The notes: a model not told the origin generated them from the sequence alone. DNA of 64,000 nucleotides from Psychrobacillus soli (GCF_006861775.1 NZ_VDGG01000001.1:124001-188000); one strand, 5' to 3'. Counted from the first letter of the stretch, positions 17,360 to 26,088 are shown. A program made the numbers and translations.

Positions 17360-18193
17360 TTATAGTTTATTTAGAAATACATCTACAGCTTGTTCAATAT
17401 CTTCCCGCTTTTCAAACACCATTGTGTAATGATTACAATCCGAAATGACGGTTTCGATTTCCTTTGTAAACTCCCTAGTTTCTTCATAATCTGTTATGTA
17501 AAAAAGCGGTGGCATGGAACCAATATTGCCTTTTGCGTAAACGAGCAATACTGGACATTCAATTTGGGAACAAATCTCTTTCGGACTAAATGTATAGAAG
17601 CTATCAAAATCCGCAACTATGCGTGCTTCTGTTGATTTATTTTCCCAATGGTCTCCTGCAGGACCCACTTCGTATTCAACTGTTTCTTGTAATACATCAT
17701 TCCACTCAATACCTAAGTTCGAATAAATTTTCTTAATTTCTTCCGCATAATGCGCTTTTGATGTAAACTCTCTACTAATTCTACCTAAAGACGGCTGTAC
17801 AATTCCTCGTTGGTGTTCCGTCGCTTTTGCTGCACCGTCCAGTAATATCAAACCCTGTACCGACTTCAATCGACTTGCAACAATTGCCGAAATAAAAGCA
17901 CCCATTGAATATCCTAATAGAATTGGATTTTCAATCTTCAGCTCATTTATTAAACCGATAATATCATCCGCATGTTTGAATATAGATGGTTCTACATCTG
18001 TCTCATCACTGTTCCCACGACCTCGCAAATCTACAGAAATAAAGCGATATTCCCCTTTAAACTTTTCTGCGTAGTAATGCATGTTCTTATGTGTACCAGT
18101 TAGCCCATGAATGGCAATGATTGGTCCCTTTTCTCCTGGATAATCAGCAACTTGAATAGCTTTCCCATTTATATTTACTTTGTAAAAATCCAT
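17360..18193 (-). CDS. catD: alpha/beta hydrolase, probable 3-oxoadipate enol-lactonase
   Basis: This 277-residue alpha/beta hydrolase has the oxyanion segment HGLTGTHKN, nucleophile Ser96 in GYSMGAF and the catalytic His near 255 in CNHYTMVFE. An acidic residue near 227 is likely. Enol-lactonase opens 3-oxoadipate enol-lactone to 3-oxoadipate, the step between muconolactone isomerisation and CoA transfer. That role is inferred from position, since alpha/beta hydrolases are otherwise hard to assign. It lies between the transporter and the catechol dioxygenase genes. A conserved 11-base box TATTCGTACAA upstream is shared with the dioxygenase promoter region. Confidence 0.75.
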   Translation of the reverse strand: MDFYKVNINGKAIQVADYPGEKGPIIAIHGLTGTHKNMHYYAEKFKGEYRFISVDLRGRGNSDETDVEPSIFKHADDIIGLINELKIENPILLGYSMGAFISAIVASRLKSVQGLILLDGAAKATEHQRGIVQPSLGRISREFTSKAHYAEEIKKIYSNLGIEWNDVLQETVEYEVGPAGDHWENKSTEARIVADFDSFYTFSPKEICSQIECPVLLVYAKGNIGSMPPLFYITDYEETREFTKEIETVISDCNHYTMVFEKREDIEQAVDVFLNKL

Positions 18194-18235
18194 TATCGCA
18201 CTCCTTTTACGTACGCATTTCGCGCATTGTTATTC

Positions 18236-18246
18236 TATTCGTACAA
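18236..18246. promoter_or_regulatory. putative IclR-type operator half-site upstream of the hydrolase gene
   Basis: The 11-base sequence TATTCGTACAA is identical to one at 19252-19262 in the dioxygenase/regulator intergenic region. A second CGTA-type core (ACGTACG) lies nearby at 18210-18216. Shared boxes at two promoters of one pathway suggest a common regulator. Confidence 0.5.
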
Positions 18247-18292
18247 GTATATGTTTATCATACCGAAACAGTCGGAAAGGTCTAATAAAAAA

Positions 18293-18317
18293 AGCTGCCA
18301 AATTTTACTCGACAGCT
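18293..18317 (-). terminator. terminator of the catechol dioxygenase gene
   Basis: The 7-bp stem AGCTGTC/GGCAGCT has one mismatch and is followed by a T7 run on the minus strand. It lies just after the dioxygenase stop, so the dioxygenase gene is probably a separate transcript from the hydrolase operon. Confidence 0.7.
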
Positions 18318-18331
18318 ATGAAATTAATATC

Positions 18332-19099
18332 TTATTCAGTTCTCATAACAAAGTTCAAGGAAGCTTCTTTATGGTCACCTTTATCTATCAGTTTAGTAGT
18401 AAGAGTGGAGCGAACACCACCAGCAACATCCGTCTCTAACCACTTGTCCCCTTCAAAGAACACTTGTGTAATTAAAGTCTCGTGTCCTTCATGTTCGAAT
18501 TTTATATGAATATGTGCTGGACGGTATGCGTGATAACCAGCAGCAAATGTAAATTCACCTGTAGGACCGCTGGTTGGAATTTGATATGGAATTGGAACAA
18601 TAGATTCTACTTCAAAGTCACCATTCTCATCTGTATAAAATTGTCCTCTTAAATTGAAATCTGGTGCAGTAGAATCATAGTTAGAATATAATCCGTCCGC
18701 GTCGTCTTGCCACCACTCCACTTTCGTATTTCCGATTGGGCCATTCACAGAACTAACGTTACCGTAAAACTTCAATTTATCACCCGGTTCGTCTGAGCGT
18801 TGTGGAATAACAACTTTTGAACCTTCCAATAAAGGTGAGTTTTCTTCGTAGTAAGGCCCAAGGAGCGATGGCTCTGTTCCTGGAGCATTTTTATACTTTG
18901 CTTCTAACACATATGTTTCCACGAAAACATCTAAGAATAATGGAATTTCGCCACTTCTACCTAATCGATCTGCCCATTTAACGAAGTTTGTATACTCTTC
19001 ATGATTAAACTGCTGCTCATCTAGAAACGCTTTCATATGTTTAACGAATCCTTCATACGCCTCTAATACTCTAGTGTTTTTCACTGCTACTTCTGTCAT
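18332..19099 (-). CDS. catA: catechol 1,2-dioxygenase (intradiol)
   Basis: This 255-residue iron(III) intradiol dioxygenase cleaves catechol to cis,cis-muconate. The N-terminal catechol-dioxygenase linker domain is followed by LLGPYYEENSP, the DADGLYSNYD segment with a Tyr ligand, RGQFYTDENGDFEVESIVP and PYQIPTSGPTGEF. The iron-binding segment YRPAHIHIKFEHEG supplies two His. I set the start at ATG 19099 because GAGGGGG lies eight bases upstream; ATG 19105 is too close to it. It is transcribed divergently from the IclR regulator. It could be a hydroxyquinol dioxygenase, but muconate cycloisomerase nearby favours catechol. Confidence 0.92.
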   Translation of the reverse strand: MTEVAVKNTRVLEAYEGFVKHMKAFLDEQQFNHEEYTNFVKWADRLGRSGEIPLFLDVFVETYVLEAKYKNAPGTEPSLLGPYYEENSPLLEGSKVVIPQRSDEPGDKLKFYGNVSSVNGPIGNTKVEWWQDDADGLYSNYDSTAPDFNLRGQFYTDENGDFEVESIVPIPYQIPTSGPTGEFTFAAGYHAYRPAHIHIKFEHEGHETLITQVFFEGDKWLETDVAGGVRSTLTTKLIDKGDHKEASLNFVMRTE

Positions 19100-19154
19100 T
19101 TTCATTTCCCCCTCAAGTTTTGTTTGATTTCCCCTACCCCACATGGCTCAATGA

Positions 19155-19168
19155 TGTAAACGCATTCA
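19155..19168. promoter_or_regulatory. cre-like site (CcpA) upstream of catA
   Basis: TGTAAACGCATTCA matches 13 of 14 positions of the consensus TGWAANCGNTNWCA. It lies between the catA start and the IclR gene, where catabolite repression of an aromatic pathway would be expected. Confidence 0.5.
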
Positions 19169-19225
19169 TTTTTAGTTTTAAAAATAAAACGAACTAACAA
19201 GTACTTGCTTTATTGAACTTTTTAT

Positions 19226-19242
19226 TGTACGATATACGTACA
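19226..19242. promoter_or_regulatory. palindromic operator between catA and the IclR gene
   Basis: TGTACG and CGTACA form perfect 6-base arms around a 5-base ATATA centre. A third half-site CGTACA occurs at 19256-19261. This is a plausible binding site for the divergently encoded IclR regulator. Confidence 0.6.
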
Positions 19243-19251
19243 TATATACCT

Positions 19252-19262
19252 TATTCGTACAA
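19252..19262. promoter_or_regulatory. second operator box, identical to the one before the enol-lactonase gene
   Basis: TATTCGTACAA lies 9 bases downstream of the TGTACG palindrome and is repeated exactly at 18236-18246. Confidence 0.5.
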
Positions 19263-19281
19263 CCTCATTTTAACATAAAGG

Positions 19282-20097
19282 ATGATACATTTGTCAACAG
19301 AAAAAACAGATAATTTTAAACAGTCGGGAGACTACATACAATCATTAGAGCGTGGACTTCAAGTAATCCAAGCATTTTCACAAGAAAACCAAGCACTCAC
19401 TATTAGTGATGTTTCGAAACTTACAGGACTTAGTAGGCCAACTGCTCGTAGGATATTATTGACCCTTGAACATTTAGGGTTCGCCGAATCCAACAACAGT
19501 GTATTCTCATTGACGGCACGTACACTATCGCTCGGCTACGCATACTTATCTTCTAATAATAGCTGGAGCATTGCCCATTCGTTCATGCGTGAATTTGTCC
19601 ATCAAACTGGAGAGTCTTGTTCCATTTCTATTTTAGATGGCACGGATATTATTTACGTAGCCCGTGTTTCCACCAAACGAATTATGTCGATCAACTTAGA
19701 CGTAGGTTCGCGACTACCAGCTTACGCAACATCCATGGGGCATGTTCTACTTGCATACTTACCAAAAGAGAAATTAGAACAATACTTAGAGTTCATCGAT
19801 TTCGAAAAATTTACGGACAAAACGATTGTGGATAAAGGGCAATTACTCGATATTTTAGAGAACGTTCGAGAGCAAAATTGGGGTGGAGTCGACCAACAAT
19901 TAGAAGAAGGGCTCCGCTCTATTGCCGTTCCTCTTCGTGATGGATCTGGCAAAGTGTTCGCTGCCTTTAATTGCTCTGTTCATGCAGGGCGCGTTTCAAA
20001 AGAAGTTCTGCGTAATGATTTTTTACCACTTTTACAAGAAACCGGAGAGAAAATTGGTCAAGCAATGGCCATTACGAATAACTCGAGATATGTGTAA
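19282..20097 (+). CDS. IclR-family regulator of the catechol pathway (PcaR/CatR-like)
   Basis: This regulator of up to 271 residues has an N-terminal winged helix (about 20-80: SLERGLQVIQAFS, TISDVSKLTGLSRPTARRIL). A C-terminal IclR effector domain follows (DVGSRLPAYATSMGHVLLAY, GLRSIAVPLRDGSGKVFAAFN). The SLERGLQVI opening is typical of beta-ketoadipate regulators PcaR, PobR and CatR, which bind pathway intermediates. Divergent from catA across a 182-base region with a TGTACG palindrome. A TTG at 19291 has better spacing from AAAGGATG than the ATG at 19282 and may be the true start. Confidence 0.9.
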   Translation: MIHLSTEKTDNFKQSGDYIQSLERGLQVIQAFSQENQALTISDVSKLTGLSRPTARRILLTLEHLGFAESNNSVFSLTARTLSLGYAYLSSNNSWSIAHSFMREFVHQTGESCSISILDGTDIIYVARVSTKRIMSINLDVGSRLPAYATSMGHVLLAYLPKEKLEQYLEFIDFEKFTDKTIVDKGQLLDILENVREQNWGGVDQQLEEGLRSIAVPLRDGSGKVFAAFNCSVHAGRVSKEVLRNDFLPLLQETGEKIGQAMAITNNSRYV

Positions 20098-20119
20098 ACA
20101 ATTATATATACGCAAAACT

Positions 20120-20164
20120 AAATCCAGGAAAGAAACATCTCTAAAATGTTTCTTTCCTGGATTT
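20120..20164 (+). terminator. terminator of the IclR gene, member of the 41-bp family
   Basis: A perfect 19-bp stem with a 7-nt loop (arms 20120-20138 and 20146-20164) is followed by TTATTTGTTT. The inner 41 bases begin ATCCAGG and end CCTGGAT, like the copies at 8495, 26048 and 28612. Confidence 0.9.
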
Positions 20165-20316
20165 TTATTTGTTTACTGTCCGTATATCCAAATTTAAGTT
20201 TAGTTCATTTAGAAAAGCCAATTTTACAAAACTAACTACAATAGATTGTTCTTCTTTTTATCAAAAAAACGCTTTCTTTCTAATCAGAATTATCTAAAAA
20301 TAGTGTTGTACAAATA

Positions 20317-20396
20317 AAGTTTAGGTGGTAAACTATTTTTTAATAACACGCCACTCTGACGTTTCGGAGGTGTTTTATGAAGTAAGGAGTACTTCA
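20317..20396 (+). promoter_or_regulatory. structured leader with a two-codon minigene upstream of the M20-YfcC operon
   Basis: Three things follow in order. A small hairpin AGTTTA/TAAACT (20319-20334) is trailed by T6. Next comes GGAGG at 20366-20370 placed six bases before ATG AAG TAA (20377-20385). Last is a perfect 7-bp hairpin TGAAGTA/TACTTCA at 20378-20396 that has AGGAG in its loop. The hydrolase ATG lies 33 bases further on. The layout resembles a translational or attenuation leader, but I do not recognise a known riboswitch class. Confidence 0.35.
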
Positions 20397-20428
20397 CAAT
20401 CGAGAATCATTAAAATAAAGGAGGGCTT

Positions 20429-21682
20429 ATGATGAAATTGAGTGAGACCGTTGCATCCATTGAACAATTTGTGATTGATATCCGACGTGATTTACATCAA
20501 CATCCAGAGATTGGCTTACAAGAAGTGCGAACAATGAATATTGTAACGGAGGAATTATCTAATATGGGAATTCCTTATGAAATTGTACAAGACGGCGGCA
20601 TTATTGGGTTTATACACGGGGAACAGCCTGGCAAGTCAATTATTTTACGAGCTGATTTAGATGCACTGCCTATGAAAGAAAGTCCATTTAATCTAAAACA
20701 AAAGAAAGCGATTACATCTAATACACCAAATGCAGCGCATACATGTGGACATGATGCACATACCGCGATGTTACTTGGTGCAGCAAAAATTTTATCCTCT
20801 CAGAAGGAAAAAATAGCTGGAACCATTATCCTTGCCTTTGAACAAGGCGAAGAAATGGGCGGGGGCATTAAAAACTTACTAAATCGACTGCATCAAATCG
20901 GGGCAGATGGTATTTGGGGAATCCATTTAAAATCAGATTTAGATGCCGGAAAAATTTCCGTAGACGCTGGTCCTCGTATGGCGGCGGCTTCAGGGTTTAA
21001 TGTTGTACTAAAAGGGAAAGGCGGGCATGGTTCTCGTCCTGATTTAGCTGTGTCACCAGTCGATTGTTTCGTTGATTTTTACCAGGCGTTACGGAATATG
21101 CGCCATAGTCGATTAAGTCCATTTGAAACAATAACGTATTCCATCGGTATTGTGGAGGCAGGTTCCGCGCTCAATATCATTCCAGATACACTACAATTTG
21201 CAGGATCATTTCGTTATTTGAACAAAGAACAAGGAGAGCAAGCTATTCAAATTTTTAAGGATTTACTGACACATGTTTGTGCTATGAACAACTGTACTTT
21301 CGAATATAACACGGAGCCTGTCGTTTCTGATTTAGTTGTTAACAATGAAGCAATATGTGCTGGGATTGCAACTGCCGCAGTAGAAAAAGCACTTGGCAAA
21401 GAGGCATTGGCTACTATTCCAGCATGGATGGCTTCGGAATCATTTAGTTTTTATTTGAAGTATTTCCCTGGAGTTTTCGCTTTTCTAGGTGTGCAAAACG
21501 AAGAACAAGGAATGGGGGCTGAACATCACAATGAACATTTCGATATAGATGAATCGGCCTTAATAGTTGGAGTCACATCGACTGTACAATATGCCTTAGA
21601 TTTCCTTTCTTATAAAGGAGGAATAACGTACACAAAGGCAGAAAAAGACGTTCATGAATTACTTGCACAATACGGGTTTTAG
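20429..21682 (+). CDS. M20-family amidohydrolase (N-acyl amino acid / peptide deacylase)
   Basis: This 417-residue metallo-amidohydrolase of the M20D group (hippurate hydrolase, IAA-amino acid hydrolase, N-acetyl-diaminopimelate deacetylase) releases an amino acid from an acyl or amide conjugate in the cytoplasm. Metal-binding segments are THTCGHDAHTAMLLGAA-like (THCGHD type), FEQGEEMGGG, and HHNEHFDID near the C terminus. The dimerisation domain with GKGGHGSRPDLAVSPVD sits centrally. AAGGAGGG precedes two in-frame ATGs at 20429 and 20432; the second has slightly better spacing. The following gene is a YfcC carrier 40 bases downstream, so the pair likely imports and hydrolyses one conjugate. 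Confidence 0.9.
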   Translation: MMKLSETVASIEQFVIDIRRDLHQHPEIGLQEVRTMNIVTEELSNMGIPYEIVQDGGIIGFIHGEQPGKSIILRADLDALPMKESPFNLKQKKAITSNTPNAAHTCGHDAHTAMLLGAAKILSSQKEKIAGTIILAFEQGEEMGGGIKNLLNRLHQIGADGIWGIHLKSDLDAGKISVDAGPRMAAASGFNVVLKGKGGHGSRPDLAVSPVDCFVDFYQALRNMRHSRLSPFETITYSIGIVEAGSALNIIPDTLQFAGSFRYLNKEQGEQAIQIFKDLLTHVCAMNNCTFEYNTEPVVSDLVVNNEAICAGIATAAVEKALGKEALATIPAWMASESFSFYLKYFPGVFAFLGVQNEEQGMGAEHHNEHFDIDESALIVGVTSTVQYALDFLSYKGGITYTKAEKDVHELLAQYGF

Positions 21683-21722
21683 TTAAGGGGATGAAAGTAA
21701 AAATTTGAAGGGGTGATCTCAG

Positions 21723-23165
21723 ATGAATGCTGTGGAGATACAAGAAGATAAAGCGAAGAAAAGTTACTTAAGGAAATTGCAGTTTAAACTACCAAATGTA
21801 TTAGTAATGATGCTATTAATCATGATGTTTGCTTGTTTACTGACGTATATTATACCAGCGGGCAGTTTTGATTATACAGAAGATAAAAAACTAGTTGCTG
21901 GTTCCTATCATACAATAGAGCAAACACCAGTCAATCCAATTTTAGCAATTACACTCATTTTAGAAGGTGGAATTGCAGCAAGTCCTGTCGCTATTTTAAT
22001 TTTGTTTATTGGTGGTTTTTTAGGCGGTATTTTCATGTTGGACTCGGTTAATAACGTTATTACAATGCTCATTAATAAGTTTGAAAGAGCCGGTTCCAAT
22101 GTGTTGGTTTTAGGATTATTCTTATTAATGTCGTTCATCGGATTCTTCATCGGCGGGGATATGATGATTGTCTTCGTTACATTAGGGGTCATATTGACAC
22201 GTAAGTTACGATTGGATCCAATTTCAGCACTTGCAGTCACTTTTTTACCGTTATTTTTAGCCTTTTCAATTGCTCCATCTGGAGAAGCACAAATTGCTCA
22301 ATTGTTTGCTGGTATTCCGCTTTACTCAGGTTATTTGGAAAGAACGGGCATGTTTATCCTGTTCGCTATTGTCACTGCGGTGTATGTAGTATTTTATACA
22401 AACCGTGTGAAAAATAATCCGCTAAAAAGTGCGATGTCTGATACAAAATGGCTAACAGAATTAGATGAAGTGCAAAATGTTTCCATAGAGAAAAGCATAA
22501 AAGTCGAATGGAAAGATTTCCTCGTAGTTGCCATTATTATTATTGCACCAATTACGCTAGCATATGGGAATACTATTCTCGGATGGCCAGCAAAATACGG
22601 AAATGGCGCTGTTATTACCGTGTTTGGTATCGCATTCGTAACGTGCTTTCTTTTAAAAAGAAAAAATACAGAAGATATGATTATCGCATTTTCGAAAGGT
22701 GTGCAAGATATAACGATTGTCGCAATTGTTATTGTACTTGCCAGAACAGTAAGCATCATTCTCGAAAAAGGAAATATTTTAGGGACGATTGTTAATAGCT
22801 TAACAGGATCATTGAATGACTTTTCAAGTGGTATGACAGCTATTTTTATTTTCATCGTTGCAACGATTTTTAATTTCCTTGTTCCATCCGGATCAGGTAT
22901 GAGTGGTGTTATGATGCCGATTTTACAGCCTGTTGCAGGAATGTTAGGTATGACAGACCAAGTACTTGTAACAGCTATTCAGTTCGGTGGTGGTTTAGGA
23001 AACCTAATCATTCCAACATTAGGTGCTACGATGGGTGCAATTGCGCTAGCAAAAGCAAACTTTGGTTCTTGGATAAAATTTATGCTACCTCTGTTTGGAT
23101 TATGGATAGTGCTTGGTTCCATCATTTTATATTTTATCGCCTCTGTCGGCTGGGTTGGTTATTAA
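21723..23165 (+). CDS. YfcC/DcuC-ArcD-type membrane carrier
   Basis: This 480-residue integral membrane protein of the YfcC family (C4-dicarboxylate anaerobic carrier/basic amino acid antiporter group) has about 12 helices. Typical segments are LTYIIPAGSFDY near the N terminus, PSGEAQIAQLFAGIPLYSGY in the middle, FLVPSGSGMSGVMMPILQP, and QFGGGLGNLIIPT near the C terminus. It is co-transcribed with the M20 amidohydrolase gene (40-base gap, GGGGTGAT ribosome binding site). The combination is a recurrent pairing in Firmicutes and suggests uptake of an amino acid conjugate or peptide, or export of the product. Confidence 0.88.
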   Translation: MNAVEIQEDKAKKSYLRKLQFKLPNVLVMMLLIMMFACLLTYIIPAGSFDYTEDKKLVAGSYHTIEQTPVNPILAITLILEGGIAASPVAILILFIGGFLGGIFMLDSVNNVITMLINKFERAGSNVLVLGLFLLMSFIGFFIGGDMMIVFVTLGVILTRKLRLDPISALAVTFLPLFLAFSIAPSGEAQIAQLFAGIPLYSGYLERTGMFILFAIVTAVYVVFYTNRVKNNPLKSAMSDTKWLTELDEVQNVSIEKSIKVEWKDFLVVAIIIIAPITLAYGNTILGWPAKYGNGAVITVFGIAFVTCFLLKRKNTEDMIIAFSKGVQDITIVAIVIVLARTVSIILEKGNILGTIVNSLTGSLNDFSSGMTAIFIFIVATIFNFLVPSGSGMSGVMMPILQPVAGMLGMTDQVLVTAIQFGGGLGNLIIPTLGATMGAIALAKANFGSWIKFMLPLFGLWIVLGSIILYFIASVGWVGY

Positions 23166-23171
23166 AAATAG

Positions 23172-23222
23172 AGCTTGTCCTAAAAATCGGTGAAAACCAA
23201 TTTTTAGGACAAGCTTTTTTTT
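23172..23222 (+). terminator. terminator of the M20-YfcC operon
   Basis: The 16-bp stem AGCTTGTCCTAAAAAT/ATTTTTAGGACAAGCT is followed by a T8 run. Confidence 0.95.
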
Positions 23223-23472
23223 GACAGATACCTTCAAATCTTTCCATTTATGATAAGGTTCTCCGTAACGTATTTAAGTGAGGTTTTGTTAATACCATTA
23301 GTCCCTATTCATGCAATACAACGAATTACTTAGCGACCCGAAACTAGTACTACTTGCCTATCATACTACAAATTTTAGTTCTATTTTTATTTTAAATTAA
23401 TACATTTATCATAACGAGGTTTTTATCTTATTCGAGTTTTATTTTATACGATGAAGGGGTGATTGGTGAGTT
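23223..23472. other. intergenic region before the glycosyltransferase gene
   Basis: 250 AT-rich bases. No ORF with a credible ribosome binding site and no strong hairpin were seen. It presumably holds the promoter of the glycosyltransferase-galU pair. GGTGA just ahead of ATG 23473 is the only obvious signal. Confidence 0.4.
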
Positions 23473-24993
23473 ATGACGGATTCCGCTATTACGAATATTC
23501 ACAATCGTACGACTCTGGCAAAAGTTAGGAATACGTATATGAAGCCAAGAATTGTTGCATTTATCCCTGCGCATAATGAAGAGAAATCAATCCGTGACTG
23601 TTTAGCTGGTTTAGGGGATCAAACCTTGCCAAAAGACGTTGAACTTGATGTTATTGTGGTTGCCGATAACTGCTCCGATCGAACAGAAGAAATAGCATTA
23701 GAAGCAGGACTTGAATTCAACCTAAGTTTGAGAGTTCTCACCACCAAAAATAATAAACAACGAAAAGTGGGAGCTTTAAACTCTGCTTGGAAAAGTATTT
23801 ATGGAGATCCACTAGATTTATATGATAAAAAATTAAACATACAAGAGGAATACTACAAACATTCCATCAAGGCAATACTTGGTATGGATGCAGATAGTCG
23901 ACTTGCACCGGACGCATTATCTCAATTATGGGAAGGACTCATGAGTTCTCGTAATATTGGTGGAGTAATGGCTAAGTACACCATGAGGATGCCAAAAAAG
24001 AAAAGTCTCATTTCAAAAGATGATGTGCAGTACGAAGAAAAGATTGCAACTGGACAGTATGGGGGTCCAATTTCACGTTGGTGGACACATCAGCAAAAAC
24101 AAGATATGGCAAGCTGGCTGCTAGGTCTACAATATAGTGGAGGCAGTACATACGTTCTTGGCGGCCAAGCGACATTATTTAGACCAGAAGCATTGCAAGA
24201 TGTGATAGACGAAAACAAGTTAGATGGCCCTTGGCAGGATGAAAGTGACGTAGAGGATATGCTTTTAACTTGGCAAATCCAGAAGAAATGGAAAACACTA
24301 ATCAGTCCCACTGCCCGTTGTTTTGTTGACGCGATGAGATCGTACCATACTTTTCGACAACAACGAAATAAATGGCAATCGGGAACGGTTGAATTACTTA
24401 CGAATAGTGATATTGGAGTTAAATCAAAACACCGGGGAAAAATATGGGGCTCTCAAATAAAATCTTTTATCAATTTGACGATACGCGTATTATTAATCTT
24501 ACTAATAATTTTAGCCACTGCAACGGACCAATTTTTTTGGTCATGGATATGGCTTACTCCTGTTGTTATAGCATCTATATTAAATACTATATTAGCAATA
24601 AAGACTCCAATGCACAGAACGATAGATGTCATTTTAGCTGCACTGTTAATTAGTCCTGAAATATATTTATGGGTTAATTTAATCACCTTTGGAAATGTAT
24701 GGTTAGGGAAGTTTTCCGCTGTCAAAAAAGATGGTTGGGCAACGCAGTATAACGCAGAAAGAGGCAACACACGAAGCAAACTTGCGGAAGGTATTATCGC
24801 TATTATCCTATTAATAGCAATAGGAACTTACTTGTGTATTGACCATAGAGCTTTTTTAACAAGTGAAACTGTACAGATAGCAGTACAGCCTTATCTAGAA
24901 ACCGGCTGGGTAGTGCTAACTTACTTAACCATTTACTCAACTTTGGCTATGTTATACCAAATTTGGAGATTGAGAGTTAATCATAAAGCATGA
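23473..24993 (+). CDS. membrane glycosyltransferase, family 2 (processive type)
   Basis: This 506-residue GT2 enzyme is probably involved in exopolysaccharide synthesis. The N-terminal GT-A domain contains VAFIPAHNEEKSIRDCL (about 29-45), VIVVADNCSDRTEE, the DxD motif in GMDADSRLAPD, and GGQATLFRPEAL. The acceptor acidic pair is in DVEDMLLTWQI, and QQRNKWQSGTVE matches the QxxRW motif of processive synthases. The last third has about four to five membrane helices (IRVLLILLIILAT, WIWLTPVVIASILN, GIIAIILLIAIGTYLCI). galU follows, so UDP-glucose or a derived sugar is a likely donor. The polymer is unknown. Confidence 0.88.
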   Translation: MTDSAITNIHNRTTLAKVRNTYMKPRIVAFIPAHNEEKSIRDCLAGLGDQTLPKDVELDVIVVADNCSDRTEEIALEAGLEFNLSLRVLTTKNNKQRKVGALNSAWKSIYGDPLDLYDKKLNIQEEYYKHSIKAILGMDADSRLAPDALSQLWEGLMSSRNIGGVMAKYTMRMPKKKSLISKDDVQYEEKIATGQYGGPISRWWTHQQKQDMASWLLGLQYSGGSTYVLGGQATLFRPEALQDVIDENKLDGPWQDESDVEDMLLTWQIQKKWKTLISPTARCFVDAMRSYHTFRQQRNKWQSGTVELLTNSDIGVKSKHRGKIWGSQIKSFINLTIRVLLILLIILATATDQFFWSWIWLTPVVIASILNTILAIKTPMHRTIDVILAALLISPEIYLWVNLITFGNVWLGKFSAVKKDGWATQYNAERGNTRSKLAEGIIAIILLIAIGTYLCIDHRAFLTSETVQIAVQPYLETGWVVLTYLTIYSTLAMLYQIWRLRVNHKA

Positions 24994-25052
24994 AAATTTC
25001 AAGAAATTAATTGCTCACTTCACTAAATTATTTCAGATTGAAGGAGGATTTT

Positions 25053-25943
25053 ATGAAAATAAAAAAAGCAATCATCCCCGCAGCAGGATTTGGGACTAGA
25101 TTTTTACCAGCAACGAAAGCTCAACCGAAAGAAATGCTACCGATAGTCGATAAACCTACTATCCAATATATTGTGGAAGAAGCAATCGCGTCGGGAATTG
25201 AAGAAATTATCATCGTTACGGGAAAAGGAAAACGTTCCATTGAAGACCATTTTGATTTTGCTCCTGAACTTGAGCAAAACTTATTAAAAACAGGGAAATT
25301 GGACTTATTAGAAAAGGTTCGTTACACTACAAATCTTGCGGAAATTCACTATATTCGTCAAAAAGAGCCAAAGGGGCTTGGGCATGCTATTTGGTGTGCA
25401 CGTAATTTTGTCGGGAATGAACCATTTGCGGTTCTCCTAGGTGATGATATAGTCCAGAGCGAAACACCGTGTTTAAGACAACTAATTAATATATATGAAG
25501 AAACACATTCATCTGTTATCGGTGTCCAAACAGTTCCGAGTACAGAAACACACCGATATGGAATTATTGATCCAGGTACACAAGTTGAAAAACTTTACCA
25601 GGTACTAAACTTTGTGGAAAAACCAACTGCTGGAACAGCTCCTTCCAATCTTGCCATAATGGGACGATATATTCTTACACCTGAAATTTTCATGTTTTTA
25701 AAAAAACAAGAAATTGGAGCTGGAGGGGAAATTCAGTTAACCGACGCGATACAAAAATTAAACCAAATTCAAAGGGTATTCGCATATGATTTTGAAGGAA
25801 AAAGATATGATGTTGGAGATAAGATTGGGTTTGTAAAAACTACAATTGAATTTGCACTTCAGCAAGGGGATCTCCGCGATGAATTGTCTGCTTATATTAA
25901 AGAATTAAGCATGAATATGAAGGAGACCTTGTTGAAAACCTGA
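25053..25943 (+). CDS. galU: UTP-glucose-1-phosphate uridylyltransferase
   Basis: GalU/GtaB makes UDP-glucose from UTP and glucose-1-phosphate for glycolipid, teichoic acid and capsule synthesis. 296 residues from ATG 25053, which has AAGGAGG upstream; the longer in-frame extension lacks a ribosome binding site. The nucleotide-binding signature [21 protein letters not shown] (split by position about 9-29) is intact, as are [18 protein letters not shown]-like, FVEKP and [12 protein letters not shown]. It follows the glycosyltransferase gene by 59 bases and probably supplies its donor. Length matches the family (about 290-300). Confidence 0.95.
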   Translation: MKIKKAIIPAAGFGTRFLPATKAQPKEMLPIVDKPTIQYIVEEAIASGIEEIIIVTGKGKRSIEDHFDFAPELEQNLLKTGKLDLLEKVRYTTNLAEIHYIRQKEPKGLGHAIWCARNFVGNEPFAVLLGDDIVQSETPCLRQLINIYEETHSSVIGVQTVPSTETHRYGIIDPGTQVEKLYQVLNFVEKPTAGTAPSNLAIMGRYILTPEIFMFLKKQEIGAGGEIQLTDAIQKLNQIQRVFAYDFEGKRYDVGDKIGFVKTTIEFALQQGDLRDELSAYIKELSMNMKETLLKT

Positions 25944-25944
25944 T

Positions 25945-26026
25945 ATAGTGACTGCTCCCAGTGTAAGACATGATTCAGAATAGTGTCTGAATCATGTCTT
26001 ACACTGGGAAACTATTTGGGCACTAT
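25945..26026. repeat. 82-bp palindromic element with a perfect 23-bp stem
   Basis: Arms 25957-25979 and 25986-26008 are perfect complements (CCCAGTGTAAGACATG... and its reverse complement) around the 6-base loop ATAGTG. An outer pair ATAGTG (25945-25950) and CACTAT (26021-26026) brackets the whole. No T-tract follows on either strand, so it is not a plain terminator for galU. A small palindromic mobile or regulatory element is possible. Confidence 0.85.
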
Positions 26027-26047
26027 TTGAAAATTTTATCAAATAAA

Positions 26048-26088
26048 ATCCAGGTAAGAAACATTGCTTTACTGTTTCTTACCTGGAT
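26048..26088 (-). terminator. terminator of the GatB/YqeY gene, member of the 41-bp family
   Basis: A perfect 15-bp stem ATCCAGGTAAGAAAC with its complement and an 11-nt loop, followed on the minus strand by TTTTATTTG. It has the same length and arms as the copies at 8495, 20122 and 28612. Confidence 0.85.

Noticed and set aside
20281-20428. Known riboswitch or T-box upstream of the M20 gene
   Set aside because: No T-box sequence, no recognisable aptamer core and only short helices were found, so I list it only as a leader of unknown type.
22394-22855. Minus-strand open frame of 153 codons in the YfcC gene
   Set aside because: Antisense shadow of a membrane protein gene, without a credible start signal.
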